From a virus, in the IMG/VR virus record IMGVR_UViG_3300046457_000073, positions 1 through 28,525 of that record: a stretch of 28,525 bases of DNA, one strand, 5' to 3'. The position numbers were made by a program, and so were the translations under genes. Under the pieces are notes generated by a model, which was given only the letters and a program-made list of their open reading frames with translations, was not told the origin of the DNA and did not search any database. Each line of letters begins with the position of its first letter. Position 1 is the stretch's first letter. Positions 22,274-28,525 of this stretch are shown here, in pieces.

Positions 22274-22530
22274 ACAAAGACCAACTCAACTCAATCATCT
22301 CCTTCCACGCCGTGGAATCCGCATACGCAGCCGTATCGGCCATCCAAAGCTACCCGCGACACAAGCAGGTGGCTGGCGTAGCGGTCCTCTTCACGGTCAT
22401 CTGCGAGGAGCTCAAGTTGGACCCCAGCGAACTCATCAGCAAGGCCGCAAGAGTGGCTAAGGATGCCGATGGGTTCTTTACGAGGGAGACCAAGGCCCTC
22501 CGTGATTACGTTAAAGGTGAACTGAAGTGA
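22270..22530 (+). CDS. Hypothetical helical protein, 86 aa
   Basis: Mostly helical by eye (LNSIISFHAVESAYAAVSAIQSY, VAVLFTVICEELKL, ISKAARVAKDADGFFTRETKALRDYVKGEL). It overlaps the next GTG start by GTGA. No membrane segment is certain. Function unknown. Confidence 0.6.
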   Translation: MNKDQLNSIISFHAVESAYAAVSAIQSYPRHKQVAGVAVLFTVICEELKLDPSELISKAARVAKDADGFFTRETKALRDYVKGELK

Positions 22531-22667
22531 ACGAACCGCTCATTACCGGCATCTTGCAAGAACTGCAGCGCGTGGACCAGCAAATCGATGCTCTCTATGA
22601 GTACCGCTCGGCCCTCGCACTGGAACTCGAAGCCGCTGAACAAGAACCCCAAGGAGACCAAGCATGA
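22527..22667 (+). CDS. Small coiled-coil-like ORF, 46 aa
   Basis: GTG start overlapping the preceding stop by GTGA. The product (ILQELQRVDQQIDALYEYRSALALELEAAEQE) has heptad-like leucine and isoleucine spacing, suggesting a short coiled coil. It overlaps the next ATG by ATGA. Function unknown. Confidence 0.5.
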   Translation: MNEPLITGILQELQRVDQQIDALYEYRSALALELEAAEQEPQGDQA

Positions 22668-22816
22668 CCTACCACGACTACCTCATCTGCCAAGCAGAAG
22701 CCCACTGGGCAGCAGCCCGCGCACTCCCCCAACCGCTGCTCCACACGATGCTCAATGAGGGCATCAACGTGGACCAAGAGCAACGCATGTTCAACCTCAC
22801 CAACCAAGGCATCTAA
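22664..22816 (+). CDS. Small ORF before SSB, 50 aa
   Basis: AAGGAG lies just upstream of the ATG. The product starts MTYHDYLICQAEAHWAAARALPQPLL and ends FNLTNQGI. The stop abuts the SSB ATG with no gap, so its main role may include feeding ribosomes to SSB. Function unknown. Confidence 0.5.
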   Translation: MTYHDYLICQAEAHWAAARALPQPLLHTMLNEGINVDQEQRMFNLTNQGI

Positions 22817-23518
22817 ATGGCAACCGATAAGAAACCCAAGCTCGTCAAGGGCACCACCCCGCGTGGCGTCTTCGTCTTCCCCGCACTAACCAAGCCGGAC
22901 TACGGCAATGAAGCCTTCCCGCAACCGGATGGTGTTTATAAGGTCAACCTGAAGATGACCGAAGAGGAAGCTGAGCCGCTCATCGCCAAGCTCACGCCCA
23001 TCTACGAGCAGGCTGAGAAAGACGGTCAGGCCGAGTTCGATGCCCTCCCGGTGGCGAATCGCAAGAAGCTGAAGAACGGCTTCCAGATGAACGACATGTA
23101 CGAAACGGAGTACGACAAGGAATCGGAAGAACCTACCGGCTATGTCATCTTCAAACTCAAGATGAAGGCATCGGGAAAGAACAAGAAGGGTGAGCGCTGG
23201 ACCCGCAAGCCGGGAATCTTCAACGCCAAGGGTGTCGCCCTGAAGAACCCCCCGAACATCTGGGGCGGCACGGAAGGGAAGGTCTCGTATGAGGTGAGCC
23301 CGTACTTCATCGCTGGTCAAGGTCAGGCAGGCATCTCGCTGCGCCTCCAGGCTGTCCAGATTCTCGAACTGGTGTCGGAAGGCTCCAAGTCGGCATCCTC
23401 GTATGGCTTCGGTGAAGAGGATGGCTACGATGAAGCTGATGAGTTCCCGGCTGCTGATGCTGAGGAAGGCACGGAAGGCACCGCTGGTGCTGCTCCCGCA
23501 GGTGACGACGAGTTCTAA
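22817..23518 (+). CDS. Single-stranded DNA-binding protein (T7 gp2.5-like)
   Basis: A 233-residue protein with the size, position (before endonuclease I) and layout of T7 gp2.5. It has an OB-fold body with [19 protein letters not shown], a basic middle ([30 protein letters not shown]) and GLAGGM-like strands ([20 protein letters not shown]). The last 45 residues are strongly acidic ([19 protein letters not shown]) and end DDEF with a terminal Phe. In T7 that acidic tail and final Phe contact DNA polymerase and helicase, and the tails of this polymerase system look conserved. It coats lagging-strand DNA and promotes annealing. Confidence 0.9.
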   Translation: MATDKKPKLVKGTTPRGVFVFPALTKPDYGNEAFPQPDGVYKVNLKMTEEEAEPLIAKLTPIYEQAEKDGQAEFDALPVANRKKLKNGFQMNDMYETEYDKESEEPTGYVIFKLKMKASGKNKKGERWTRKPGIFNAKGVALKNPPNIWGGTEGKVSYEVSPYFIAGQGQAGISLRLQAVQILELVSEGSKSASSYGFGEEDGYDEADEFPAADAEEGTEGTAGAAPAGDDEF

Positions 23519-23922
23519 TGGCTCGTGCTGGATACGGTGCGCGGCACGTTCAAGCTGCGTATCGCTCTGGTTTGGAGGAGGCTGTTGCTGAACAGCTTCT
23601 CCAGGCTGGAGTGGTTGCCGCATACGAGGAAGAGAAGATTCCGTATGTGACCCCCGCTACACCCCATAAGTACACCCCGGACTTCAAGCTCCCCAACGGT
23701 ATCTACATCGAGACCAAGGGCCGCTTCGAGACCGCAGACAGAAAGAAGCACCTCCTCATCAAGGCGCAGCACCCGGAGCTTGATATTCGCTTCGTGTTCA
23801 CGCGCTCCAAGTCCACCATCTCCAAGACCTCGAAGACCTCCTATGCGGATTGGTGCCAGAAGTATGGGTTCCAGTACGCGGACAAGTGGATTCCAGAGGC
23901 TTGGCTAAAGGAAACCAAATGA
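23518..23922 (+). CDS. Endonuclease I, Holliday-junction resolvase (T7 gp3-like)
   Basis: A 134-residue nuclease. The catalytic residues fall at the same numbers as in T7: E20, D55 (in YTPDF), E65 and K67 (in IETKGRF). It cuts branched DNA and, in T7, degrades host DNA and resolves replication intermediates before packaging. The ATG overlaps the SSB stop by one base (TAATG). It is preceded by SSB and followed by a 60-aa gene and the amidase, the T7 order. Confidence 0.93.
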   Translation: MARAGYGARHVQAAYRSGLEEAVAEQLLQAGVVAAYEEEKIPYVTPATPHKYTPDFKLPNGIYIETKGRFETADRKKHLLIKAQHPELDIRFVFTRSKSTISKTSKTSYADWCQKYGFQYADKWIPEAWLKETK

Positions 23923-24101
23923 AAGTCAAACACACCCAGAACGGCAACATCAAGCTGACGGTCACCGAAGATCAGGCTAAGGTCATCAACTGGTGCCTCA
24001 CTTACGCTGCAGGAAAGAGCGAAGATGGCTACTTTGCCCGCCACGAGACCGCAGCAGCGCGCGCTATGGCTGACGAGTTGGATTCGGCGCGCCTTTTCTG
24101 A
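23919..24101 (+). CDS. Hypothetical protein, 60 aa
   Basis: Overlaps endonuclease I by ATGA and abuts the amidase start. The sequence MKVKHTQNGNIKLTVTEDQAKVINWCLTYAAGK then ETAAARAMADELDSARLF suggests a small strand-helix-helix protein. It lies between T7 gene 3 and 3.5 homologues. Function unknown. Confidence 0.6.
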   Translation: MKVKHTQNGNIKLTVTEDQAKVINWCLTYAAGKSEDGYFARHETAAARAMADELDSARLF

Positions 24102-24559
24102 TGTCCAAGCTGACCACTGAAGCCGTGGTCTACATTGTTATCCACGCTTCAAATACTAAACCACGTCAGAAAGTCAACAAGGCCTTCATCGAACGCATCC
24201 ACCGCCTCAAGGGGCGCCTGTGGGTGGGCTATCACTTCATCCTGGACCGCAAAGGGAACATCGAAACGGGCCGCTCACTGGACCAAATCGGTGCCCACGC
24301 TCCGGGATTCGATAGTCAATCCATCGGCATCTGCTTGGCTGGCGGTATGGACCAGGAAGGGAACCCCGCAGACAACTTCACGAAGGACCAGCGGGAGAAC
24401 CTTCTGACTCTCCTCACGTACCTCCATACGCAGTTCCCGCAGGCCATCGTAGTGGGGCATCGGGACCTCCCTAACGCCACCACCAGTTGCCCGCAGTTCG
24501 ATGTCAAGCAGTTCCTTCAGGAGTCTCAGTATGTTCCTCCGCTTCAAAGCATGGCTTGA
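24101..24559 (+). CDS. N-acetylmuramoyl-L-alanine amidase (T7 lysozyme, gp3.5-like)
   Basis: A 152-residue zinc amidase of the Amidase_2/PGRP fold. The zinc ligands are H15, H120 and C130, nearly the same numbers as in T7 (17, 122, 130), and the catalytic Tyr is Y44 (GYHF). The T7 Lys128 position is Thr here, as in many PGRP-type amidases. In T7 the protein both cuts peptidoglycan and binds RNA polymerase to slow transcription and aid the switch to replication and packaging. A similar brake on the polymerase at 18493 is likely but not shown. It overlaps the preceding stop by one base. Confidence 0.93.
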   Translation: MSKLTTEAVVYIVIHASNTKPRQKVNKAFIERIHRLKGRLWVGYHFILDRKGNIETGRSLDQIGAHAPGFDSQSIGICLAGGMDQEGNPADNFTKDQRENLLTLLTYLHTQFPQAIVVGHRDLPNATTSCPQFDVKQFLQESQYVPPLQSMA

Positions 24560-24614
24560 TGAGCAGCTCCGCAAGCTGTTCGAAGCACCGCTAGTCCAAC
24601 TGCAGTTCCACTAA
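24531..24614 (+). CDS. Small overlapping ORF, 27 aa
   Basis: An ATG with AGGAG 7 bases upstream starts inside the 3' end of the amidase gene in another frame. The peptide is MFLRFKAWLDEQLRKLFEAP followed by LVQLQFH, an amphipathic helix with aromatic and basic faces. Membrane-active or regulatory peptides look like this. The good ribosome site is the main support. Confidence 0.4.
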   Translation: MFLRFKAWLDEQLRKLFEAPLVQLQFH

Positions 24615-24629
24615 GTCCTCTCTAGGCGG

Positions 24630-24664
24630 CCCACCTCTACATCACCCGGTATCGGGCTGGTGGG
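24630..24664 (+). other. Nested hairpin between amidase and next gene
   Basis: Outer arms are CCCACC (24630-24635) and GGTGGG (24659-24664); the inner hairpin is CCCG-GTAT-CGGG (24645-24656). No T tract follows. It lies 26 bases before the next ATG and may be an RNA-processing site or a phage-polymerase pause site. Confidence 0.45.
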
Positions 24665-24690
24665 TACTAAACACATTTAAGGAGTTCCAC

Positions 24691-25110
24691 ATGAGCAAGT
24701 CAGTCAGCACCAACGTGTTCAAGAAGAAGACCGGCATCCAGAACATCCAGGCTTATCTGGAGTCGGGCCGCAGCATCACCCCGCTGGAAGCCCTGAGCAA
24801 CTTCGGCATCTTCCGGCTGGCTACGGCCATCAACAGTCTCCGCAAGCGTGGCCTGCCCATCGAAACGGAGATGAAGAAGGACCCGAACGGGAAGACCTAT
24901 GCGCGCTATGTGCTGGGTGCAGCAGAGGCCCCCAAGAAGGAACTGAAGGTGGGCGCTCGGGTTCGCGTGAAGAACTACAACCCCGCAATTGACGGCCGTG
25001 TAGGTGTGGTGGTGGGCATCACTGATTGCCCGCACTGGCCGATTACCACTGACCTCGATTGCGGTCGCCAAGGCTACCTCTTCGCTATCCACGAACTGGA
25101 GGGCATCTAA
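24691..25110 (+). CDS. Hypothetical protein with helix-turn-helix and KOW-like parts, 139 aa
   Basis: AAGGAG stands 7 bases before the ATG. The N-terminal half (GRSITPLEALSNFGIFRLATAINSLRKRGLPIETEM then YARYVL) fits a winged helix-turn-helix module that is common in phage proteins. The C-terminal half (KVGARVRVKNYNPAIDGRVGVVVGITDC) resembles a KOW/SH3-like barrel opening. The combination suggests nucleic-acid binding, perhaps to replication or transcription complexes. Its stop overlaps the next start (TAATG). No specific function is known. Confidence 0.65.
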   Translation: MSKSVSTNVFKKKTGIQNIQAYLESGRSITPLEALSNFGIFRLATAINSLRKRGLPIETEMKKDPNGKTYARYVLGAAEAPKKELKVGARVRVKNYNPAIDGRVGVVVGITDCPHWPITTDLDCGRQGYLFAIHELEGI

Positions 25111-25295
25111 TGACCGCCCTCCGTACCGCATTCGAAGACGCCATTGAACTCACGGTCCCCACGGACCTCAGTGTGCGCATCTGGGAGGCCCTCCTGAAGA
25201 AGCCTAAGACCACCCGTGACAACCAACGCGGCTACTCGACCGCCATCGGGTTCCGCACATACAGCCAACTGAAGAACCAAGGGGTACTGGAATGA
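25110..25295 (+). CDS. Small hypothetical protein, 61 aa
   Basis: The product (MTALRTAFEDAIELTVPTDLSVRIWEALLKKPKTTRDN then GYSTAIGFRTYSQLKNQGVLE) looks like a short two-helix protein with a C-terminal helix-turn-helix-like end. It overlaps both neighbours by 1-4 bases. Function unknown. Confidence 0.6.
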   Translation: MTALRTAFEDAIELTVPTDLSVRIWEALLKKPKTTRDNQRGYSTAIGFRTYSQLKNQGVLE

Positions 25296-25504
25296 CCAAC
25301 TCCCAAGCCGCATACATCTCGGAACTCGAAGACGCCATCGTTGAAGTGGAGTGGGAAGTAGAGGACCTGAAGGCATCCATCCGTGAAGCTGCGGAGGAAG
25401 GCGGGGATACGTGGATTTTCTCGCAGATGCTTGAGCACGCTGAGAAGGTCCTGAAGGAACTCCAAGAGGACCTCGATGTGGCTGAAGAGGCCTACGACCG
25501 CTGA
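25292..25504 (+). CDS. Acidic coiled-coil protein, 70 aa
   Basis: Almost entirely a charged helix with heptad spacing (ISELEDAIVEVEWEVEDLKASIREAAEEG, then MLEHAEKVLKELQEDLDVAEEAYD). It is probably a dimeric coiled coil with strong negative charge. Coupled by ATGA to the gene before it and by one base to the primase gene. Function unknown. Confidence 0.6.
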   Translation: MTNSQAAYISELEDAIVEVEWEVEDLKASIREAAEEGGDTWIFSQMLEHAEKVLKELQEDLDVAEEAYDR

Positions 25505-27159
25505 TGACTGAAGACACAGACTTCCTCGGCCACTGTCCTTGTGAGGCCTGTGGCTCGTCAGATGCCAACTCGCTTTACAGCGATGGGCACTACTACTGCC
25601 ACTCATGCAGAACTTACGTTCCACCTCCCAAGGATGGAGTCCAACAACCCACCCAGCAGAGGCGCAAGGTGAGCGGAGATTTGATTTTAGATGGTGAAGT
25701 ACGGGCACTGCCTAAGCGGAAGCTCAGCGAAGACACGGCAGCAAAGTTCGGATACAAGGTAGCAACCTACAAGGGCAAGACAGTTCAGGTCGCTCCGTAC
25801 TTCGACGGCCAGCAGATGGTTGCTCAGAAGGTCCGCGATGCGGATAAAAACTTCGTGTTCCTCGGGGACACCAAGGCTGCGGGCCTGTTCGGTATGCAGC
25901 TTTGGCGCGATGGCGGTAAGAAGGTGGTGGTTTGTGAGGGCGAAGTGGATGCGATGACCGTATCGCAGCTACAGGGCAATCGCTGGCCGGTTGTCTCAAT
26001 CCCTACCGGGGCTGGAGGTGCCAAGAAGGCGCTCCAGAAGAACCTGGAGTGGCTCGAACAGTTCGAAGAAGTTGTGCTCATGTTCGACGCAGACGAACCG
26101 GGCCAAGCAGCAGTGGCCGAATGTGTCCCGCTGTTCACCCCCGGCAAGGTTAAGGTGGCCTCCCTACCCAATGGGTTCAAGGACCCGAATGACATGCTGG
26201 TTGCTGGCCGGGGCTCCGAGGTCATCGATGCTATCTGGGGTGCGAAGACGTACAAACCGGACGGGATTGTCAGTATCGCTGACCTCCGCCCCAAGCTCTC
26301 CCGCACCATCGAGCGCGGTCTTTCGTGGCCGTGGCCTGCTCTAACCGATGCCACCTACGGTATCCGCGTGGATGAGATGTACGCGCTGGGCGCTGGCACG
26401 GGCATGGGCAAGTCGGAGATTTGGAAGGAGGTGATGGTGCATCTCGTAGAGGAACACGGCCAGAAGGTTGGCGGGGTGTTTCTCGAAGAAAGCCCGGAGC
26501 ACACCGTGCGCTGCCTTGCGGGGAAACTGCGGAGCAAGCGCTTCCACGTTCCCGATGCAGGCTGGACTCAGGAGGAGTTCGAAGGCGCAGTTGATGCCCT
26601 CGATGCTTCCCAATCGGTGTTCCTGTATGACCACTTCGGTCACACCGATTTTGATACGGTAAAGGCGCGCATCCGCTACATGGTGGTCTCGATGGAATGC
26701 AAGCACATCTTCCTGGACCACATCACCGCTCTGGCTTCAGGTGCTCGGGAACTCGATGAGCGCAAGGAGCTTGAGTACATCATGACCGACCTCGCCAGCA
26801 TGGTCCGCGAGCTCCACTTCACCCTCTACTTCATCTCCCACTTGAACACGCCTGAGGGCAAGCCCCATGAGGAAGGCGGGCGCGTGATGATTCGCCACTT
26901 TAAAGGCTCCCGAGCTATCGGCCAGTGGAGTTCCCTGATGCTTGGTCTCGAAAGAAACCAGCAGGAGGAGAACGAGAAGCTCCGTCACGTTTCCCTACTG
27001 CGCATCCTGAAGGACCGCTATACGGGTCAAGGGACTGGCACTGTGATTCCGCTGGGGTATGACACGGACACCGGGAGGCTGAAGCAATTGGACAGCAACC
27101 CGTTTGACGATGAGACCGCTGAGGATAAGCCGAAGTGGGATGAAGACGTACCTTTCTGA
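25504..27159 (+). CDS. Bifunctional primase-helicase (T7 gp4-like)
   Basis: A 551-residue replisome protein. The N-terminal zinc finger has C13, C16, C32 and C35, the same spacing as T7. The TOPRIM primase domain follows (VVVCEGEVDAMTVSQL, then VVLMFDADEPGQAA). The RecA-like hexameric helicase has Walker A GAGTGMGKS (296-304), then FLEESPEHT, a Walker B strand IFLDHITALAS, and YFISHLNTP. The C-terminus is acidic and ends EDVPF, like T7, where the tail with its terminal Phe binds DNA polymerase. It unwinds DNA and makes primers. I see no clear internal start like that of the T7 short helicase form. Confidence 0.95.
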   Translation: MTEDTDFLGHCPCEACGSSDANSLYSDGHYYCHSCRTYVPPPKDGVQQPTQQRRKVSGDLILDGEVRALPKRKLSEDTAAKFGYKVATYKGKTVQVAPYFDGQQMVAQKVRDADKNFVFLGDTKAAGLFGMQLWRDGGKKVVVCEGEVDAMTVSQLQGNRWPVVSIPTGAGGAKKALQKNLEWLEQFEEVVLMFDADEPGQAAVAECVPLFTPGKVKVASLPNGFKDPNDMLVAGRGSEVIDAIWGAKTYKPDGIVSIADLRPKLSRTIERGLSWPWPALTDATYGIRVDEMYALGAGTGMGKSEIWKEVMVHLVEEHGQKVGGVFLEESPEHTVRCLAGKLRSKRFHVPDAGWTQEEFEGAVDALDASQSVFLYDHFGHTDFDTVKARIRYMVVSMECKHIFLDHITALASGARELDERKELEYIMTDLASMVRELHFTLYFISHLNTPEGKPHEEGGRVMIRHFKGSRAIGQWSSLMLGLERNQQEENEKLRHVSLLRILKDRYTGQGTGTVIPLGYDTDTGRLKQLDSNPFDDETAEDKPKWDEDVPF

Positions 27160-27168
27160 GCACCAAAG

Positions 27169-27369
27169 ATGAAACAGAAGATTAGCCAGTGGACCGTGCG
27201 GCACCGTGAGCAAACCGTAGCGGGACCGTGGACCACCCGCGCTATGGCTACTGCCCACATTGCGAAGGCAGTCCGTGACAACCAAGCCGCGAGCGTGGAC
27301 CAGTACCAGATTGTGGAAGTGGTCTACCAACTCGAAGGCTTCAACTACTACCAACCGAAACTCGATTGA
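27169..27369 (+). CDS. Hypothetical protein, 66 aa
   Basis: A small basic protein (MKQKISQWTVRHREQTVAGPWTTRAMATAHIAKAVRDN then YQIVEVVYQLEGFNYYQP) with strand-helix-strand appearance. It lies between primase-helicase and endolysin and overlaps the endolysin TTG start by 4 bases. Function unknown. Confidence 0.6.
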   Translation: MKQKISQWTVRHREQTVAGPWTTRAMATAHIAKAVRDNQAASVDQYQIVEVVYQLEGFNYYQPKLD

Positions 27370-27800
27370 ACTTCACATATAGCAAGAACGGCTTGGCACT
27401 CACGAAGCAATTTGAAGGGTGCAAGCTGACCGCGTATCAAGACTCAGTAGGTGTATGGACCATCGGCTACGGCCACACAGGCACCTTCGCTGACCCCGGC
27501 AAGACCATCACGCAAGCCTTCGCTGACCAACTGCTCCTCGCAGACATCGCCAAGTTCGAAGCTGGGGTTCTCAAGTTGGTCCGCATGACCATCAACCAGA
27601 ACCAGTTCGATGCCTTGGTGGACTTCGCGTTCAACCTCGGGCTGGGCAATCTGGGTAGCTCCACGCTGCTCAAGAAGCTCAACGCTGGGGACATCAAAGG
27701 GGCATCTGAAGAGTTCCTGAGATGGGATAAGGCTGGCGGGAAGGTTCTCGCTGGGCTCACCAGACGCAGGAAAGCAGAGCGGGACTTGTTCCTCGCGTGA
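27366..27800 (+). CDS. Endolysin, GH24 T4-type lysozyme
   Basis: A 144-residue muramidase. The triad is E17 (FEG), D26 and T32 in TIGYGHT, with the classic 8- and 5-residue gaps. The TTG start at 27366 is needed to keep the family N-terminus (KNGLALTKQFEG); it overlaps the previous stop, so translation is probably coupled, as no Shine-Dalgarno is seen. There is no signal or SAR anchor at the N-terminus, so release should depend on the holin. T7 lacks this enzyme and uses gp3.5, so this phage has two lysis-type enzymes. A strong terminator follows. Confidence 0.92.
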   Translation: MNFTYSKNGLALTKQFEGCKLTAYQDSVGVWTIGYGHTGTFADPGKTITQAFADQLLLADIAKFEAGVLKLVRMTINQNQFDALVDFAFNLGLGNLGSSTLLKKLNAGDIKGASEEFLRWDKAGGKVLAGLTRRRKAERDLFLA

Positions 27801-27805
27801 CACAC

Positions 27806-27832
27806 AGGGCCACCTTCGGGTGGCTCTTTCCA
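27806..27832 (+). terminator. Rho-independent terminator with UUCG loop after endolysin
   Basis: GCCACC (27809-27814), loop TTCG, GGTGGC (27819-27824), extended by AGG/TCT (one G-T pair) and followed by TTTCCATTT. The C(UUCG)G tetraloop makes it very stable. It is nearly identical to the terminator at 16757. It separates endolysin from DNA polymerase. Confidence 0.8.
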
Positions 27833-27859
27833 TTTACAGGGCACTCAACAGGAGGCCGA

Positions 27860-28525
27860 TTGCGCTTCATCGCTGACATCGAATCGAATGGGTTCCTGGA
27901 CAAGGTAACCACCATTCATTGCTTGGTCCTCAAGGACCTCGACACAAGACAACATCACCGCTTCAACCACCAACCGGGACACCGCAGCATCGAAGAGGGC
28001 CTCGCCCTGATGCAGCAAGCGGACCTCTTGGTGATGCACAACGGCATCTCCTTTGACTACCCGGTTATCCAGAAGCTGCACCCCGGGTTCACTCTGGATG
28101 AATCCAAGGTCCTCGATACGCTGGTCATGACCCGCCTCATCTACCCGGACCTGTGGGACATCGACACGGCCCTCTACGAGAAGGGCAAGCTCCCCGGTAA
28201 TCTCCGTAAGCGCCAATCGCTGGAGGCTTGGGGGCATCGTCTGGGGCTCCATAAGGGGGACTACTCGGCTGAGATGAAGGCCAAGGGCTTGGACCCGTGG
28301 GCTGCCTGGAACATGCCGATGGAGGACTACTGCTGTGGCGACACGGATGTAACCGAGGCCCTGTTCAAGAAGCTGGAGGCGAAGAACTATTCCCAGACGG
28401 CTATCGAACTGGAGCATCAGGTGGCCTGGATCATCACCGCACAGGAGCGCCGTGGGTTCTCTTTCGACAAGGACGGGGCCGCCAAGCTGCTGGCTACGTT
28501 GGTCAAGGAGAAGCTCAAGATGGAA
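27860..28525 (+). CDS. DNA polymerase, family A (T7 gp5-like), 3' truncated by window end
   Basis: The TTG start at 27860 is preceded by AGGAGG 4 bases upstream and gives the T7-like opening LRFIADIESNGFL. The 222 visible codons are the 3'-5' proofreading exonuclease and the beginning of the following region. Exo I is D6-x-E8. Exo II is HNGISFDYP with D66. Exo III is Y157-x3-D161 (YCCGDTDVT). The phrase DTLVMTRLIYPDL and GKLPGNLRKRQSLEAWGHRLG also match T7. The polymerase domain lies beyond the window. It works with the primase-helicase and SSB upstream and, in T7, with host thioredoxin. Confidence 0.93.
   Translation, partial: MRFIADIESNGFLDKVTTIHCLVLKDLDTRQHHRFNHQPGHRSIEEGLALMQQADLLVMHNGISFDYPVIQKLHPGFTLDESKVLDTLVMTRLIYPDLWDIDTALYEKGKLPGNLRKRQSLEAWGHRLGLHKGDYSAEMKAKGLDPWAAWNMPMEDYCCGDTDVTEALFKKLEAKNYSQTAIELEHQVAWIITAQERRGFSFDKDGAAKLLATLVKEKLKME

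Overview
The window is part of the genome of a T7-like podophage (Autographiviridae type), or of a prophage or circularised assembly derived from one. Hallmarks are a single-subunit RNA polymerase with all catalytic motifs, gp2.5-type SSB, gp3-type endonuclease I, gp3.5-type amidase, gp4-type primase-helicase, a family A DNA polymerase, a gp17-type tail fibre N-terminus and a gp19-type terminase. The DNA is GC-rich, and the lipoprotein, holin, lysozymes and tailspike point to a Gram-negative proteobacterial host that I cannot name. Unlike T7, the phage carries a tyrosine integrase and a MarR-type regulator next to it, so it is probably temperate.

Layout. (1) 1-10.5 kb holds late genes: the 3' part of an internal virion protein with a lysozyme-like domain, a large gp16-like internal virion protein, a C1q-like structural protein, a small HExxH protein, a pectate-lyase-fold tailspike, a second fibre, a holin and a small terminase subunit. 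An HNH endonuclease and the large terminase follow up to 12.8 kb. (2) 12.8-13.9 kb looks like the joined genome ends, arranged as in a T7 concatemer: a phage promoter just after the terminase gene, an 11-bp tandem repeat array, a spacer with a minus-strand lipoprotein gene and an intrinsic terminator, a second 11-bp-phased array, then a strong sigma70 promoter. (3) 13.9-15.8 kb holds small early genes with no recognised function. (4) 15.8-18.5 kb is the lysogeny module: an AT-rich control region, a 52-aa ORF, the MarR-type regulator, the integrase and a likely attP region. (5) 18.5-28.5 kb holds RNA polymerase, an orphan DNA methyltransferase, five small overlapping genes, SSB, endonuclease I, amidase, further small genes, primase-helicase, an endolysin and the exonuclease domain of DNA polymerase, which runs off the end.

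Control. Four near-identical phage promoters (core TWAACCCTCACTCTCGCA) lie at 12861, 18137, 20964 and 21822. Their upstream half matches the T3 promoter, but the initiation region is not AT-rich. An intrinsic terminator sits before the polymerase gene and another right after it. The second is a good analogue of the T7 early terminator, with a phage promoter just upstream of it. If attP lies between integrase and polymerase, integration would separate the early host promoter from the polymerase gene, a simple physical switch for keeping a T7-like phage silent. Most replication genes overlap by 1-4 bases (ATGA, GTGA, TAATG), which implies tight translational coupling.
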